Of a DNA stretch of 64,000 nucleotides, positions 49,926-59,721 are shown in pieces. The stretch lies in NCBI RefSeq assembly GCF_009877425.1, contig NZ_WXEY01000011.1:36505-100504 (forward strand). Reading direction: 5' to 3'. The DNA comes from Heliomicrobium undosum (lineage in GTDB: Bacteria > Bacillota > Desulfitobacteriia > Heliobacteriales > Heliobacteriaceae). Under the pieces are notes generated by a model. That model had not been told where the DNA came from. It was given only the letters and a program-made list of their open reading frames with translations, and did no database searches. Numbering within the stretch: position 1 is the first letter of the stretch; every line of letters begins with the position of its first letter. The translations under genes were made by a program, and so were the position numbers.

Positions 49926-52049
49926 TTGAGCAACGAAAATTTCATGGACCAGTATATGGACCTTTTTTATTCGGAGGCGAAGGAGCAACTCGACATCCTG
50001 ACCCGGGATCTGTTGGCCATCGAATCAGGCAGTTCGAGTCAGGAAATGATTCACGAGATGTTCCGCGCTGCCCACACCTTGAAGGGCTCCAGCGCCATGG
50101 CCGGATTCCCGGCGGTGACCGAGATGACCCACAAGGTGGAGGACCTGCTCGGCAAGGTGAGAGAAGGGAAGCATGCTTTAAGCGCCAAGGATATCGACAC
50201 GGTCTTTCAGGCGCTTGATTACATACAGAACTGCCTCTTCCATCCCGAAGCAGTCGATCCGGCGAAGACAGAGGAACTGGCCCGCAAACTGGCGGAGATC
50301 CAGGAGCAGCCTGCGCCAGCCAAAGGATCGGAAGAGAAGGGCGCCAGGGAACGGGCGGCCCAACTGGCCGAACTGCGCAGCCAAGCGACCCACAAGGGCA
50401 AAGCGACGGAGATTCACGTCACCTTTACGACCGACTGCTTTATGCGCTCCGTCCGTTTCTTCCTCATCCTGAACAACCTGAAAGAATTCGGCGAAGTGAT
50501 CGGGTCCGTGCCCGCCTGGCCGGAGATGGAAGCCAACGAAAACGCCTACGAAGAGGCGACCATACTGCTCGATTGGCGTCAGGGAAGCCGCAACGATCTG
50601 GAACGGGCCTTGAACGTAGCCGATGTGCGGCGCATCGATATTCACAGCGGAGAAGGCAACGAAAAAGGCGCTGAACTCGGCACTTCGGCGCAGCCGGGCG
50701 CCTCCTCGGCGGTCTCCCTGCCGGCTGTTGACACGGTGTCGCCAGGGATGGAGAACCGGTCGGCGGATAACCAAGCGGCAGACCACCGCGGAACAGAGGC
50801 GGCGGAAACACCGGCAGCCGACCGGGCCAGCCACAGCGACGCCCACCGGGCGACAGAGTACATCAAAATTGAGGCCAACCGGCTCGACCTGTTGATGAAC
50901 CTGATCGGCGAGATGCTCATCTCCCAGGCGCGCTTTGCCCGGATCCAGGAGAATTACCTGGAGCGGCACGGCCAGACGCCGTTGGCTGTCGAGATGGCCG
51001 AAGAGACGCACCAACTGGCGCGGATCACGACACAACTGCAAGACGGGCTGATGAAGGCGCGCCTCGTCCCCATCGGCGGCGTCTTCAGCCGTTTCCCCCG
51101 CATCGTCCGCGATCTGGCCCGCAAGCAGGGGAAAAAAGTCAATCTGATCATGGAAGGCCAGGACACCGAGTTGGACAAAACGGTCGTCGACCTGATCGGC
51201 GATCCGATCATGCACCTGATCCGCAACAGCGTCGACCACGGCATCGAACCGCCGGAGGTTCGCCTTCAGGCCGGCAAGCCGGAGGAAGGGACCATCCGGT
51301 TGAAAGCCACCCATGAAGGCAGCCGCATCGTCGTCGAGATCCGCGACGACGGGCGCGGCATCGACGAAGGCAAGGTCCTCGCCAAGGGGCGGGCATTGGG
51401 GCTGGTTCCCGAGGGACAGACGCCTTCGCGTCAGGAGATCCTCGACCTGATCTTCGCCCCCGGCTTCAGCACCGCCGACAAAGTGACAGACATCTCCGGG
51501 CGCGGCGTCGGGATGGACGTGGTGAAACGCGCCATCAGCAGCCTTCACGGCATCATCGACATCCAATCGGAGCCGGGACAGGGAACGGCTTTTCAACTGC
51601 AATTGCCCATCACCCTGGCCATCATCCAGGGGTTGACCGTCCGGGTGGAGCAGGAGAGCCTGATCATCCCCCTGGACAACGTGCTCGAAAGCTTCCAACT
51701 GCAGAACAACGAGGTGCAGTCGGTCGGTGGGCGGGAGGTTTTTTCGGTGCGGGGGCGGATCGTGCCGCTCTACCGGCTGCAAGACCTGCTGCAGCTCCCG
51801 CCCGATCCCGAGAAAGGGCGTCGCAAGTACCGGTCAGTCGTCATGGTAGGCTTGGCCGAACGGCGGATGGGCCTGGAGGTCGACTCTCTGATCGGCAAGA
51901 AGGAGATCGTGATCAAGCCCATCAAGGCGCCCTGGCTGAACCTGGAACACTTTGCCGGCGCCACCATCCTGGGTGACGGTCGCGTCAGCCTGATCCTGAA
52001 TATCGGCGCCATCTTCCGCCGGGGAGCGGGAGATCGGTTGCAGAACTGA
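49926..52049 (+). CDS. cheA: CheA-type histidine kinase (second)
   Basis: A 707-residue CheA with classical order: Hpt (His50 in AAHTLKGSSAMAGF), a P2-like domain (IHVTFTTDCFMRSVRFFLIL near residue 160), dimerisation (IKIEANRLDLLMNLIGEMLI near 314), HATPase (DPIMHLIRNSVDHGIEPPEV near 426, RDDGRGIDEGKV near 471, FAPGFSTADKVTDISGRGVG near 510) and CheW-like domain. It differs from the upstream CheA in having one Hpt and a P2. The TTG at 49926 fits the ggaggg site; a GTG at 49917 is too close to it. Confidence 0.94.
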   Translation: MSNENFMDQYMDLFYSEAKEQLDILTRDLLAIESGSSSQEMIHEMFRAAHTLKGSSAMAGFPAVTEMTHKVEDLLGKVREGKHALSAKDIDTVFQALDYIQNCLFHPEAVDPAKTEELARKLAEIQEQPAPAKGSEEKGARERAAQLAELRSQATHKGKATEIHVTFTTDCFMRSVRFFLILNNLKEFGEVIGSVPAWPEMEANENAYEEATILLDWRQGSRNDLERALNVADVRRIDIHSGEGNEKGAELGTSAQPGASSAVSLPAVDTVSPGMENRSADNQAADHRGTEAAETPAADRASHSDAHRATEYIKIEANRLDLLMNLIGEMLISQARFARIQENYLERHGQTPLAVEMAEETHQLARITTQLQDGLMKARLVPIGGVFSRFPRIVRDLARKQGKKVNLIMEGQDTELDKTVVDLIGDPIMHLIRNSVDHGIEPPEVRLQAGKPEEGTIRLKATHEGSRIVVEIRDDGRGIDEGKVLAKGRALGLVPEGQTPSRQEILDLIFAPGFSTADKVTDISGRGVGMDVVKRAISSLHGIIDIQSEPGQGTAFQLQLPITLAIIQGLTVRVEQESLIIPLDNVLESFQLQNNEVQSVGGREVFSVRGRIVPLYRLQDLLQLPPDPEKGRRKYRSVVMVGLAERRMGLEVDSLIGKKEIVIKPIKAPWLNLEHFAGATILGDGRVSLILNIGAIFRRGAGDRLQN

Positions 52050-52068
52050 GGGGACGAGGTGATCCAAT

Positions 52069-52407
52069 TTGTTGGAGTATGAGATCAAGGAACGGGGCGA
52101 CGTGTCGGTCATTCGCTTTTATGGCAGTATCGGCGTCGGCGACGCCCACCGGATCAAGGATTCCCTGTCTCAACTTTCACGCGAAAACAAGCGCCTGGTC
52201 ATCAACCTGGGCGTCAGTTTTGTCACCAGTGAAGCCATCGGCAATCTGATCTTCCTCTACAAGCGCTACCGGGAAAAGGGAGGGCAGGTGGTCCTCTGCA
52301 ACATCACCCCGTCGGTGCGTCAGGTTCTGGAGATCACCCGCCTCGACAAGTTGCTCCCTATCGTGGAGACGGAAGAAGAAGCCGTGGCAAAGCTTTCCCA
52401 GAAGTAA
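52069..52407 (+). CDS. STAS-domain anti-sigma-factor antagonist-like protein
   Basis: A 112-residue SpoIIAA/RsbV-type STAS protein. The candidate phosphoserine lies in VSFVTSEAIGNLIFLYKRY near residue 46; VRQVLEITRLDKLLPI is a typical C-terminal helix region. Such a protein could be the target of the RsbT- or HATPase-type kinases upstream, which would link both halves of the cluster. TTG start behind gaggtg; a second TTG follows directly. Confidence 0.85.
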   Translation: MLEYEIKERGDVSVIRFYGSIGVGDAHRIKDSLSQLSRENKRLVINLGVSFVTSEAIGNLIFLYKRYREKGGQVVLCNITPSVRQVLEITRLDKLLPIVETEEEAVAKLSQK

Positions 52408-52454
52408 CGAGTGCGTCGTAAGGCAATCAGGAGGCAGCGCGAGGAAGCGATGAG

Positions 52455-52494
52455 GCAAGCGAAAGGAAAGCGTAACGCAAGCGAAGGTAAAGCG
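52455..52494 (+). repeat. Short purine-rich direct repeat before the MCP gene
   Basis: An 18-base unit, gcaagcgaaaggaaagcg (52455-52472), is repeated with two changes at 52477-52494, within a purine-rich spacer between the STAS and MCP genes. Confidence 0.5.
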
Positions 52495-52505
52495 AAGGGA
52501 AGTGG

Positions 52506-54104
52506 ATGCAAATGCTTTCGCGGATGAAAGTCGGCGCCCGGATACTCCTGGTGATCCTTATTTCGTGCCTGATCACAGCCGCCGTCGGTTTCTACGGCTT
52601 GAACAGCCTCGCCCAAGAAAAGGCGAGCCTTGACGGTATGTACAGCAACTCCTTGCTGCCGGTCCGTTACCTGGGAGAGTCTAAGGCCAAGTTGCAACAA
52701 TACCGCGTGGCCCTCTATAACCACATCATTTCCTCCGACAGACGGGATCTGGACGAATGGGAAGCGAAGACGAAAGAGTACGCCAAGAGCTTTGAACAGG
52801 AATTAAAAAAATACGGCGGAACCGAAATCAGCGCTGATGAAAAGCGGATGTTGTCTGACCTTGAATCATCCTGGAGCAGCTACCGTGAGGTGTCGCAGCG
52901 GTTACTTCAATCTAGCGCTATGGGAACGGCGGAAGGGAACGCCAGGGCGCTGGAGATCGCCCGCACGGAAGGGCGGACAAAAGCGCTCGATCTGGATGAA
53001 AAGTTGGAAAAACTGGTCCAGTTCCAGGTAGAACTCTCTGAAAAAACCAAAAAGGACTCCGATGATATATATGCATCGACGCGAACCACGATGGTGGCCG
53101 TCATCGCCGTCGCCTTTTTGCTTTCCCTGGGCGCAGGGGTGGTCCTTTCCCGCAGCATTTCCAAGCCGCTCGGCGAGTTGGAGCAACTGGCCGAGAGGAT
53201 CGCCCAGGGCGATCTGACGAAAAACGTGGCCGACAAGCAAGGCGGCGACGAGATCTCCTCCCTCTCCCGATCGATCCATCAGATGGTCAACAACCTGCGC
53301 AGCTTCGTCAAGCAGGTGCAGGACGGCGCCCAGTCGGTGGCCGCATCGAGCCAGCAGATCTCGGCCTCGTCTCAACAGTTGGCCAGCGGCGCCCAGTCCC
53401 AGGCCCAGGAGGCCCAGAGCCTGTCTTCGATGATGAACGACATGTCCGGCGCGGCTACCCAGGTGGCCACATCGGCCCAGAAAGCGGCCATGTCCTCTGA
53501 GACGACGACCAACGCCACCATGGAGGGCGGCAAGATCATCGACGAGACCGTCCGGGGCATGGACGCCATCTCGGAAAACGTGATGGTCCTCGGCCAGAAC
53601 TCGGAAAAGATCGGCGAAATTGTCGAGATGATCGACGATATCGCCGCCCAGACCAACCTGCTCGCCCTCAACGCCGCCATCGAGGCCGCCCGGGCCGGTG
53701 ACGCCGGCAAAGGCTTCGCCGTCGTGGCCGACGAGGTGCGCAAGCTGGCTGAACGGTCCGGTTCAGCGACCAAGGAGATCGCCAGCCTGATCAAACAGAT
53801 CCAGGCGGTGACGGGCCGGGCCGTGGAAGCGGCCAAGAGCGGCCGCGAGTTGACCCAGCAGGCCGGCGCATCCTTCCAGCACATCAAGGAGCAGGTCAAG
53901 CAGACGGCCACCGAGGTCGGCGAGATCGCCGCAGCGGCGGAAGAACAGGCCGCCACGACGGAACAGGCCTCACGGGCTGTACAGAACGTGGCCGCCATCG
54001 CCGAGGAATCGTCAGCCGGCGCCGAAGAGACGGCCAGTGCCATCGAGGCCATGTCCAACCTGGCGACGGAGTTGCAGTCGGCTGCGGCAAGGTATAAGGT
54101 GTAA
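52506..54104 (+). CDS. Methyl-accepting chemotaxis protein
   Basis: A 532-residue transmembrane receptor. TM1 at about 10-30 ([20 protein letters not shown]), an extracytoplasmic four-helix-bundle-type sensor region (31-190), TM2 at about 195-217, HAMP ([20 protein letters not shown] near 218), and a signalling domain with the tip [20 protein letters not shown] near residue 382. The ligand is unknown. It is the last gene of the cluster and the only membrane receptor in it. Confidence 0.94.
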   Translation: MQMLSRMKVGARILLVILISCLITAAVGFYGLNSLAQEKASLDGMYSNSLLPVRYLGESKAKLQQYRVALYNHIISSDRRDLDEWEAKTKEYAKSFEQELKKYGGTEISADEKRMLSDLESSWSSYREVSQRLLQSSAMGTAEGNARALEIARTEGRTKALDLDEKLEKLVQFQVELSEKTKKDSDDIYASTRTTMVAVIAVAFLLSLGAGVVLSRSISKPLGELEQLAERIAQGDLTKNVADKQGGDEISSLSRSIHQMVNNLRSFVKQVQDGAQSVAASSQQISASSQQLASGAQSQAQEAQSLSSMMNDMSGAATQVATSAQKAAMSSETTTNATMEGGKIIDETVRGMDAISENVMVLGQNSEKIGEIVEMIDDIAAQTNLLALNAAIEAARAGDAGKGFAVVADEVRKLAERSGSATKEIASLIKQIQAVTGRAVEAAKSGRELTQQAGASFQHIKEQVKQTATEVGEIAAAAEEQAATTEQASRAVQNVAAIAEESSAGAEETASAIEAMSNLATELQSAAARYKV

Positions 54105-54207
54105 GATAGCATACGTGTACGGCGTTATGGCTTAGCCTGGCATAGCGCCTGAAACGACAGCGCAATCGCAAATAAAACACAGGTTGGTTTTTGAATCGGT
54201 TCATGGA

Positions 54208-54266
54208 AAAAGGTCCGCGAAAGTTGCCCAACCGATCGGTTGGCAACCCTCGCGGACCTTTGTTTT
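54208..54266 (+). terminator. Terminator ending the chemosensory cluster
   Basis: aggtccgcga (54211-54220) pairs with tcgcggacct (54250-54259); an inner stem adds caaccgatcggttg. A short T-rich stretch (ttgttttc) follows. Confidence 0.8.
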
Positions 54267-54298
54267 CATTTCGCCATAGCCTGAAGAGAGAGGTTTCT

Positions 54299-54320
54299 CT
54301 ATAGGTTCACTATAGGTTCA
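54299..54320 (+). repeat. Tandem 11-bp repeat before the DUF192 gene
   Basis: ctataggttca occurs twice without gap at 54299-54309 and 54310-54320, about 40 bp before the start codon. It could be an operator or chance. Confidence 0.5.
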
Positions 54321-54361
54321 GAAACGGTTCTCTACAAGCGTTGAGAAGGGCGGGACTTTGA

Positions 54362-54745
54362 TTGTTGACTCCGCTGTACCAGTTGGGAATCGCCGGTCTC
54401 GGGTCGACGCCGGTGCTCCTGCCCGTCTGGGTGGACGTCGCCGACAGCTTCTGGCGCCGTTTGCGCGGCCTGCTCGATGAGACAGCCTTGCCGCCGGACC
54501 GGGGGCTGCTGCTGACCCCTTGCAACCAGATCCACACGGTGGGCATGGGTTTTGCCATCGATGTTCTCTATCTCGACGGGCAAGGCGTCATCATCGACAT
54601 CGATGAGGCCTTGCCGCCGGGGAGGTTCGGGCAACGCCGATCGGACGCCCTGTCGACGCTCGAACTGGCGGCCGGAACAGCCCGCCGCCTAGCGCTCCAG
54701 CCGGGAATGCGGCTGCTGTTCTTGCCGGCGTACCCGCTCGGCTAA
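54362..54745 (+). CDS. DUF192-family protein
   Basis: A 127-residue protein of the DUF192 (COG1430) family. FWRRLRGLLDETALPPDRGL and the segment CNQIHTVGMGFAIDVLYLD, with the conserved H-x-x-x-M/F-D pattern, identify it. There is no signal peptide. Function of the family is unknown. TTG start behind gggcggg. It stands alone between the chemosensory terminator and a convergent gene. Confidence 0.85.
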   Translation: MLTPLYQLGIAGLGSTPVLLPVWVDVADSFWRRLRGLLDETALPPDRGLLLTPCNQIHTVGMGFAIDVLYLDGQGVIIDIDEALPPGRFGQRRSDALSTLELAAGTARRLALQPGMRLLFLPAYPLG

Positions 54746-54763
54746 GGTTCTCCGGCTAATGGA

Positions 54764-56578
54764 TCAGGCGCCAAAACCGGGACCCAAGAGCGCCCGCCAC
54801 TTGTTCTGGACCAGCAGGTACTGTTTCTGCTGCGCCAGGTTGACGGCCTCCGTCGCCAATTGGAGCGAATGGGAAAGCAACCGGCCGAACTGGTTGAAGG
54901 TGGCCGGGTTGGTCATCAGATAACCGTCAACAAAGTAGGTGGGATCAGAGGGATCGGCCAGGAAGGGTTTTTTCTGCTGGCTGAAGATCTGGTGGATGTA
55001 GCGAAACCAGTTGTAAAGCCCTTCGGGACCCGGTTCGAGGCGGACCTTGCGCAGCAGCAGGTCGGTGAGCATTTCCAAGTGCAAGGTGCGCAGGATGCGG
55101 CAGTTCGTGCGCTGCCAGGCACGGAGGATGCGGATCAGGGCGAGGAAGGTCGGTCCGTGCCGCCGGAAAGCCTCTGACATCCACCGCTCCGGCGCCTGGG
55201 GGTCGCGGGGGATCCAGGTGTCAGGACCGTTGGGGAGATAGAAAACCTCCTTTTCCTCCTCTACCAGCGACAACACGGGGGAAATGCGGAAACTGTCCTC
55301 ATGCCCCAGGACGAGGAATGTCTGGTGTTCTTCCACATCGCGGTTCCAACCGACCTTGGACAGGATTTCCCGCATCTGGCCGAGGACCTCCGTCACATTA
55401 GGCGTCTTGCCATCGGTAGGGGAAATCTCCACAAGCAGGTCCAGGCTTTTTTTCGGCCGGATCATCGTTCCGCGCATGAACGATCCGCCCGGACGGATCC
55501 TCCGCACGGGAAAGTCAGCGCGATCTTTCAGGGCATAGTGCATGTTCTGCAGCATCGTAAAGACCTGATCGACATCCTCGCGACTCAGGTTAATCCGCCG
55601 CAGAAACTGACGGAAGGCTTCGTCCGCCACAGGGACCGGTTCCAGATAGGTTTGAACGAGCGGGGAAAGGCCGGCCGTCGCCACCGCGGCTGCCGCTGCC
55701 GTTGCCGCTGATCCGACTGGGCCGGCGCCCCCTTGCCGCGCAGCGGTATGGTCGACGGCCGCGGCTGTGACCGCAGCAGAACCGGGGCTGGCGCCGGTGC
55801 CCCCGAAGAAGCTCGAAGCGACGGAGGTGGAGCCGATAGAACCCGTCAAGCCGCCCGGACTGACGGAACCGCCGTTGTGACTGCCGCCAGAACTGCCAGC
55901 GGAACCTTCGCCCCCCGCTGACGAAGGGGAGACGGACTGAATCGTCGCCGGCTGGGGATTGGCCGGACGGGCGAAGAAACGGGTTGCCTGGGGCGAAGGC
56001 GCTTTTTTCTCCTGGACGAAACCCAAATCGATGTGAGAGAGTTCGTAGAGCGGCGTGTACGAGAGGCCTTTAAGTTCCTGGATCCCCAGAAAGCGAAAGA
56101 TGACCGTGTCGAGGCTCTTGAGGAGCGGCTTCAGGATCTGGAAGGTCGACTCGTCCAGCAGGACCTGATTGGGGGCGCTTTGAGAAGCCAGGCGGGCGGC
56201 CATGTCGATGGAAGCCCCCAGGTAATCGGCATCAGGAGTGCGCACCGGCGTCACAAGGCCGAAGGAGAGGCCGATCTTGGTCTGAAAGGGCAGGTTTTCC
56301 TTGATGATGGTGTACTTCACATCCAGGGCCGCCAGCAACGCCGGCAGCGGATTCGGGAAGACGGCGTAGATGGCGTCGCCGATATGCTTGACCACCTGGC
56401 CCTGGTAAAGGGCGACGGTCTGAGCGCAGAGTTCGTTATGGCGCAGGGAGAGGGCGACGCCTTCCAGCGGCCCCAACTGCTGCTTCAGCCGAGTGGAATC
56501 AACAAGGTCGAAAAAGACGCTGCAGAGGGCCACGCTGTCTTGCAGTTGTTTGTATTGAGGAAACAGGCGATCGCTCAC
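54764..56578 (-). CDS. Class III nucleotide cyclase domain fused to an OAS/CD-NTase-like domain
   Basis: A 604-residue soluble protein. Residues 15-185 form a class III adenylate/guanylate cyclase domain: metal Asp24 (FFDLVDSTRL) and Asp68 (VVKHIGDAIYAVF), Lys64, Asp118 and Arg129 are in place, but the transition-state Asn is Asp125 (GASIDMAARL). Residues 200-305 are a Ser/Gly- then Ala-rich linker. Residues 320-604 resemble OAS/CD-NTase nucleotidyltransferases: GGSFMRGT at 364-371, LPNGPDTWIPRDP near 448, LALIRILRAWQR near 479 and KPFLADPSDPT at 537-547, the analogue of the OAS C-terminal DPxDPT motif. The catalytic Asp pair is changed (KSLDLL, only Asp380) and the third acidic position reads RISPVL, so catalysis there is doubtful. 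GTG start behind cggaggg. Divergent from groESL. Confidence 0.8.
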   Translation of the reverse strand: MSDRLFPQYKQLQDSVALCSVFFDLVDSTRLKQQLGPLEGVALSLRHNELCAQTVALYQGQVVKHIGDAIYAVFPNPLPALLAALDVKYTIIKENLPFQTKIGLSFGLVTPVRTPDADYLGASIDMAARLASQSAPNQVLLDESTFQILKPLLKSLDTVIFRFLGIQELKGLSYTPLYELSHIDLGFVQEKKAPSPQATRFFARPANPQPATIQSVSPSSAGGEGSAGSSGGSHNGGSVSPGGLTGSIGSTSVASSFFGGTGASPGSAAVTAAAVDHTAARQGGAGPVGSAATAAAAAVATAGLSPLVQTYLEPVPVADEAFRQFLRRINLSREDVDQVFTMLQNMHYALKDRADFPVRRIRPGGSFMRGTMIRPKKSLDLLVEISPTDGKTPNVTEVLGQMREILSKVGWNRDVEEHQTFLVLGHEDSFRISPVLSLVEEEKEVFYLPNGPDTWIPRDPQAPERWMSEAFRRHGPTFLALIRILRAWQRTNCRILRTLHLEMLTDLLLRKVRLEPGPEGLYNWFRYIHQIFSQQKKPFLADPSDPTYFVDGYLMTNPATFNQFGRLLSHSLQLATEAVNLAQQKQYLLVQNKWRALLGPGFGA

Positions 56579-56643
56579 TGGAAGCCCTCCGATTAATTAG
56601 CCGGCATTCTAATCTCATTCTAGACTGTCGTCGTCGATAATTG

Positions 56644-56658
56644 GGGAGATCTTCTCCC
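56644..56658. promoter_or_regulatory. Palindrome upstream of the cyclase fusion
   Basis: gggaga-tct-tctccc is a perfect 6-bp inverted repeat, 65 bp upstream of the cyclase-fusion start in the divergent spacer. Possible operator; no regulator is implied. The rest of the 349-bp spacer holds the groESL promoter and CIRCE. Confidence 0.3.
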
Positions 56659-56815
56659 TTCTTGTGGCTCATCCCTGCTAAAGGGAGGATTTGAGGCGGG
56701 AAAAAAACCTGTTTGGTTAAATCCCAAAAAAGAAGGATGAAGGTGTATATTGGCAAAAGGTGTGGGAAATATTTAATTTCGGGAGCTAAATCAGCCAAAC
56801 GACCGATCGTGGTGT

Positions 56816-56844
56816 TTGCATCACTTTGGGCGGCTCCCTATTAT
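56816..56844 (+). promoter_or_regulatory. Probable groESL promoter
   Basis: TTGCAT (56816-56821), 17-bp spacer, TATTAT (56839-56844), immediately upstream of the CIRCE operator, so HrcA binding would block it. Confidence 0.55.
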
Positions 56845-56856
56845 AGTACTTGGGTG

Positions 56857-56883
56857 TTAGCACTCGTCCAAGGTGAGTGCTAA
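56857..56883. promoter_or_regulatory. CIRCE operator
   Basis: TTAGCACTC (56857-56865), nine bases, GAGTGCTAA (56875-56883): a perfect match to the HrcA-binding CIRCE consensus. It places groES-groEL under heat-shock repression by HrcA, whose gene is elsewhere. Confidence 0.97.
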
Positions 56884-56927
56884 CAAACGAGACAATTGCA
56901 AGCATCTGAAGGAGGGTACCGTTTCGT

Positions 56928-57212
56928 ATGAACATCAAACCTTTGGCTGATCGGGTTGTATTGAAGCCCATCGAAGCGGAAGAAAAAACCGCATTTGGCA
57001 TCATCGTGCCGGACACCGCCAAAGAAAAACCCCAGCAAGGCGAAGTCGTGGCTGTGGGCATCGGCCGTCTGCTCGACAACGGCGAGCGGGCCGCTCTGGA
57101 AGTGACCGTCGGCGACCGGGTCATCTACAGCAAATACTCGGGCACCGAGATCAAGATCGAAGGCAATGAGTACCTGATCCTCAACGAACGCGACATCCTG
57201 GCCAAGCTGTAA
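56928..57212 (+). CDS. groES: Co-chaperonin GroES
   Basis: GroES, 94 residues, the lid of the GroEL folding chamber. [20 protein letters not shown], the mobile loop around [20 protein letters not shown] and [13 protein letters not shown] are diagnostic. Ribosome binding site gaaggagg; 45 bp downstream of CIRCE. Confidence 0.97.
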   Translation: MNIKPLADRVVLKPIEAEEKTAFGIIVPDTAKEKPQQGEVVAVGIGRLLDNGERAALEVTVGDRVIYSKYSGTEIKIEGNEYLILNERDILAKL

Positions 57213-57264
57213 TCGCTTGATCGAATCGAGGCGTTCCCTTACTTATAGGAAACCCAGCGCATGA

Positions 57265-58974
<1,710 letters not shown>

Positions 58975-59065
58975 GACCCGCCGCAAGGCCGGGCTTCCCT
59001 TCCGCCGTCTCCACCGTGACAGACACGAGGATAGACGCAAGATTGACAGCCAGAAAAGGCGTAAC

Positions 59066-59100
59066 AAAAAGGCTGCCGGCGAAAGTCGGCAGCCTTTTTG
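59066..59100 (+). terminator. Rho-independent terminator after groEL
   Basis: aaaaaggctgccg (59066-59078) pairs with cggcagccttttt (59087-59099). Symmetric A/T flanks make it active in both directions. Confidence 0.9.
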
Positions 59101-59148
59101 GCGTTCTCGGAGTAAAGTTTTCGGGATAATACTGAGCAGGTATATCCG

Positions 59149-59577
59149 ATGAATCGGATGTTTGTTCATGTCCTTCCAAAAACCACTTCCAACGTAGTGG
59201 TCGGTTCACAGGAAACAGCCGTCTCCCCATTGTTTCGAACATCCTTTGAGTTAAGGAACAATTCGACGAGCGGCGTGGAATTGAAAGAACTCACATTTGC
59301 CTCCGAAGAGGTTGCTCTGGGTAAAATCGCGATTACGAAAGGCGATCAAAAGTATGATCATATCGCCGGGATCACCTTAGCGCCTGCGGAAACGATATCT
59401 GTTTCGCTCGACATTGCCCTGAAAGATCAGAGCGATGTTTTCTTCGCTCGACCGCTGCTGCGATACAACATGGCAGGCCAATCATATACGGAATGCGTCA
59501 CCTTGGGAACGCTGTACGGCTTGCCCTTTAGCGAAGAAAAAATGCAGAAAGTCTATGACCCTCTAATACGCCAATAA
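59149..59577 (+). CDS. Hypothetical protein, unknown family
   Basis: A 142-residue protein, not recognised. It reads as a beta-rich soluble domain: alternating polar/hydrophobic stretches such as TSFELRNNSTSGVELKELTF and AGITLAPAETISVSLDIALK, reminiscent of an immunoglobulin-like sandwich. No signal peptide or Cys pair; one Cys in total. GC content is visibly lower and codon use less biased than in neighbours, a hint of recent acquisition. The ribosome binding site before ATG 59149 is weak (gcaggt); ATG at 59158 is an alternative. It stands alone after the groEL terminator. Confidence 0.6.
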   Translation: MNRMFVHVLPKTTSNVVVGSQETAVSPLFRTSFELRNNSTSGVELKELTFASEEVALGKIAITKGDQKYDHIAGITLAPAETISVSLDIALKDQSDVFFARPLLRYNMAGQSYTECVTLGTLYGLPFSEEKMQKVYDPLIRQ

Positions 59578-59721
59578 AACCCTCTGGGAGAATTGCAAAG
59601 AACTTCTGTTTGAAAGGCTTACTGTTCATCGGATTCCATAAAACCCCTATCGCTTTCTTCTATCGAGGGTCTTGCGCCCCCATTTTCTGCATATGTTTTT
59701 CGCAGGAAGGGGGGTTGTACC

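Noticed and set aside
56641..56800. Cyclic-dinucleotide riboswitch in the leader of the cyclase fusion
   Set aside because: Purine-rich segments hinted at a structured leader, but only a 6-bp palindrome could be supported.
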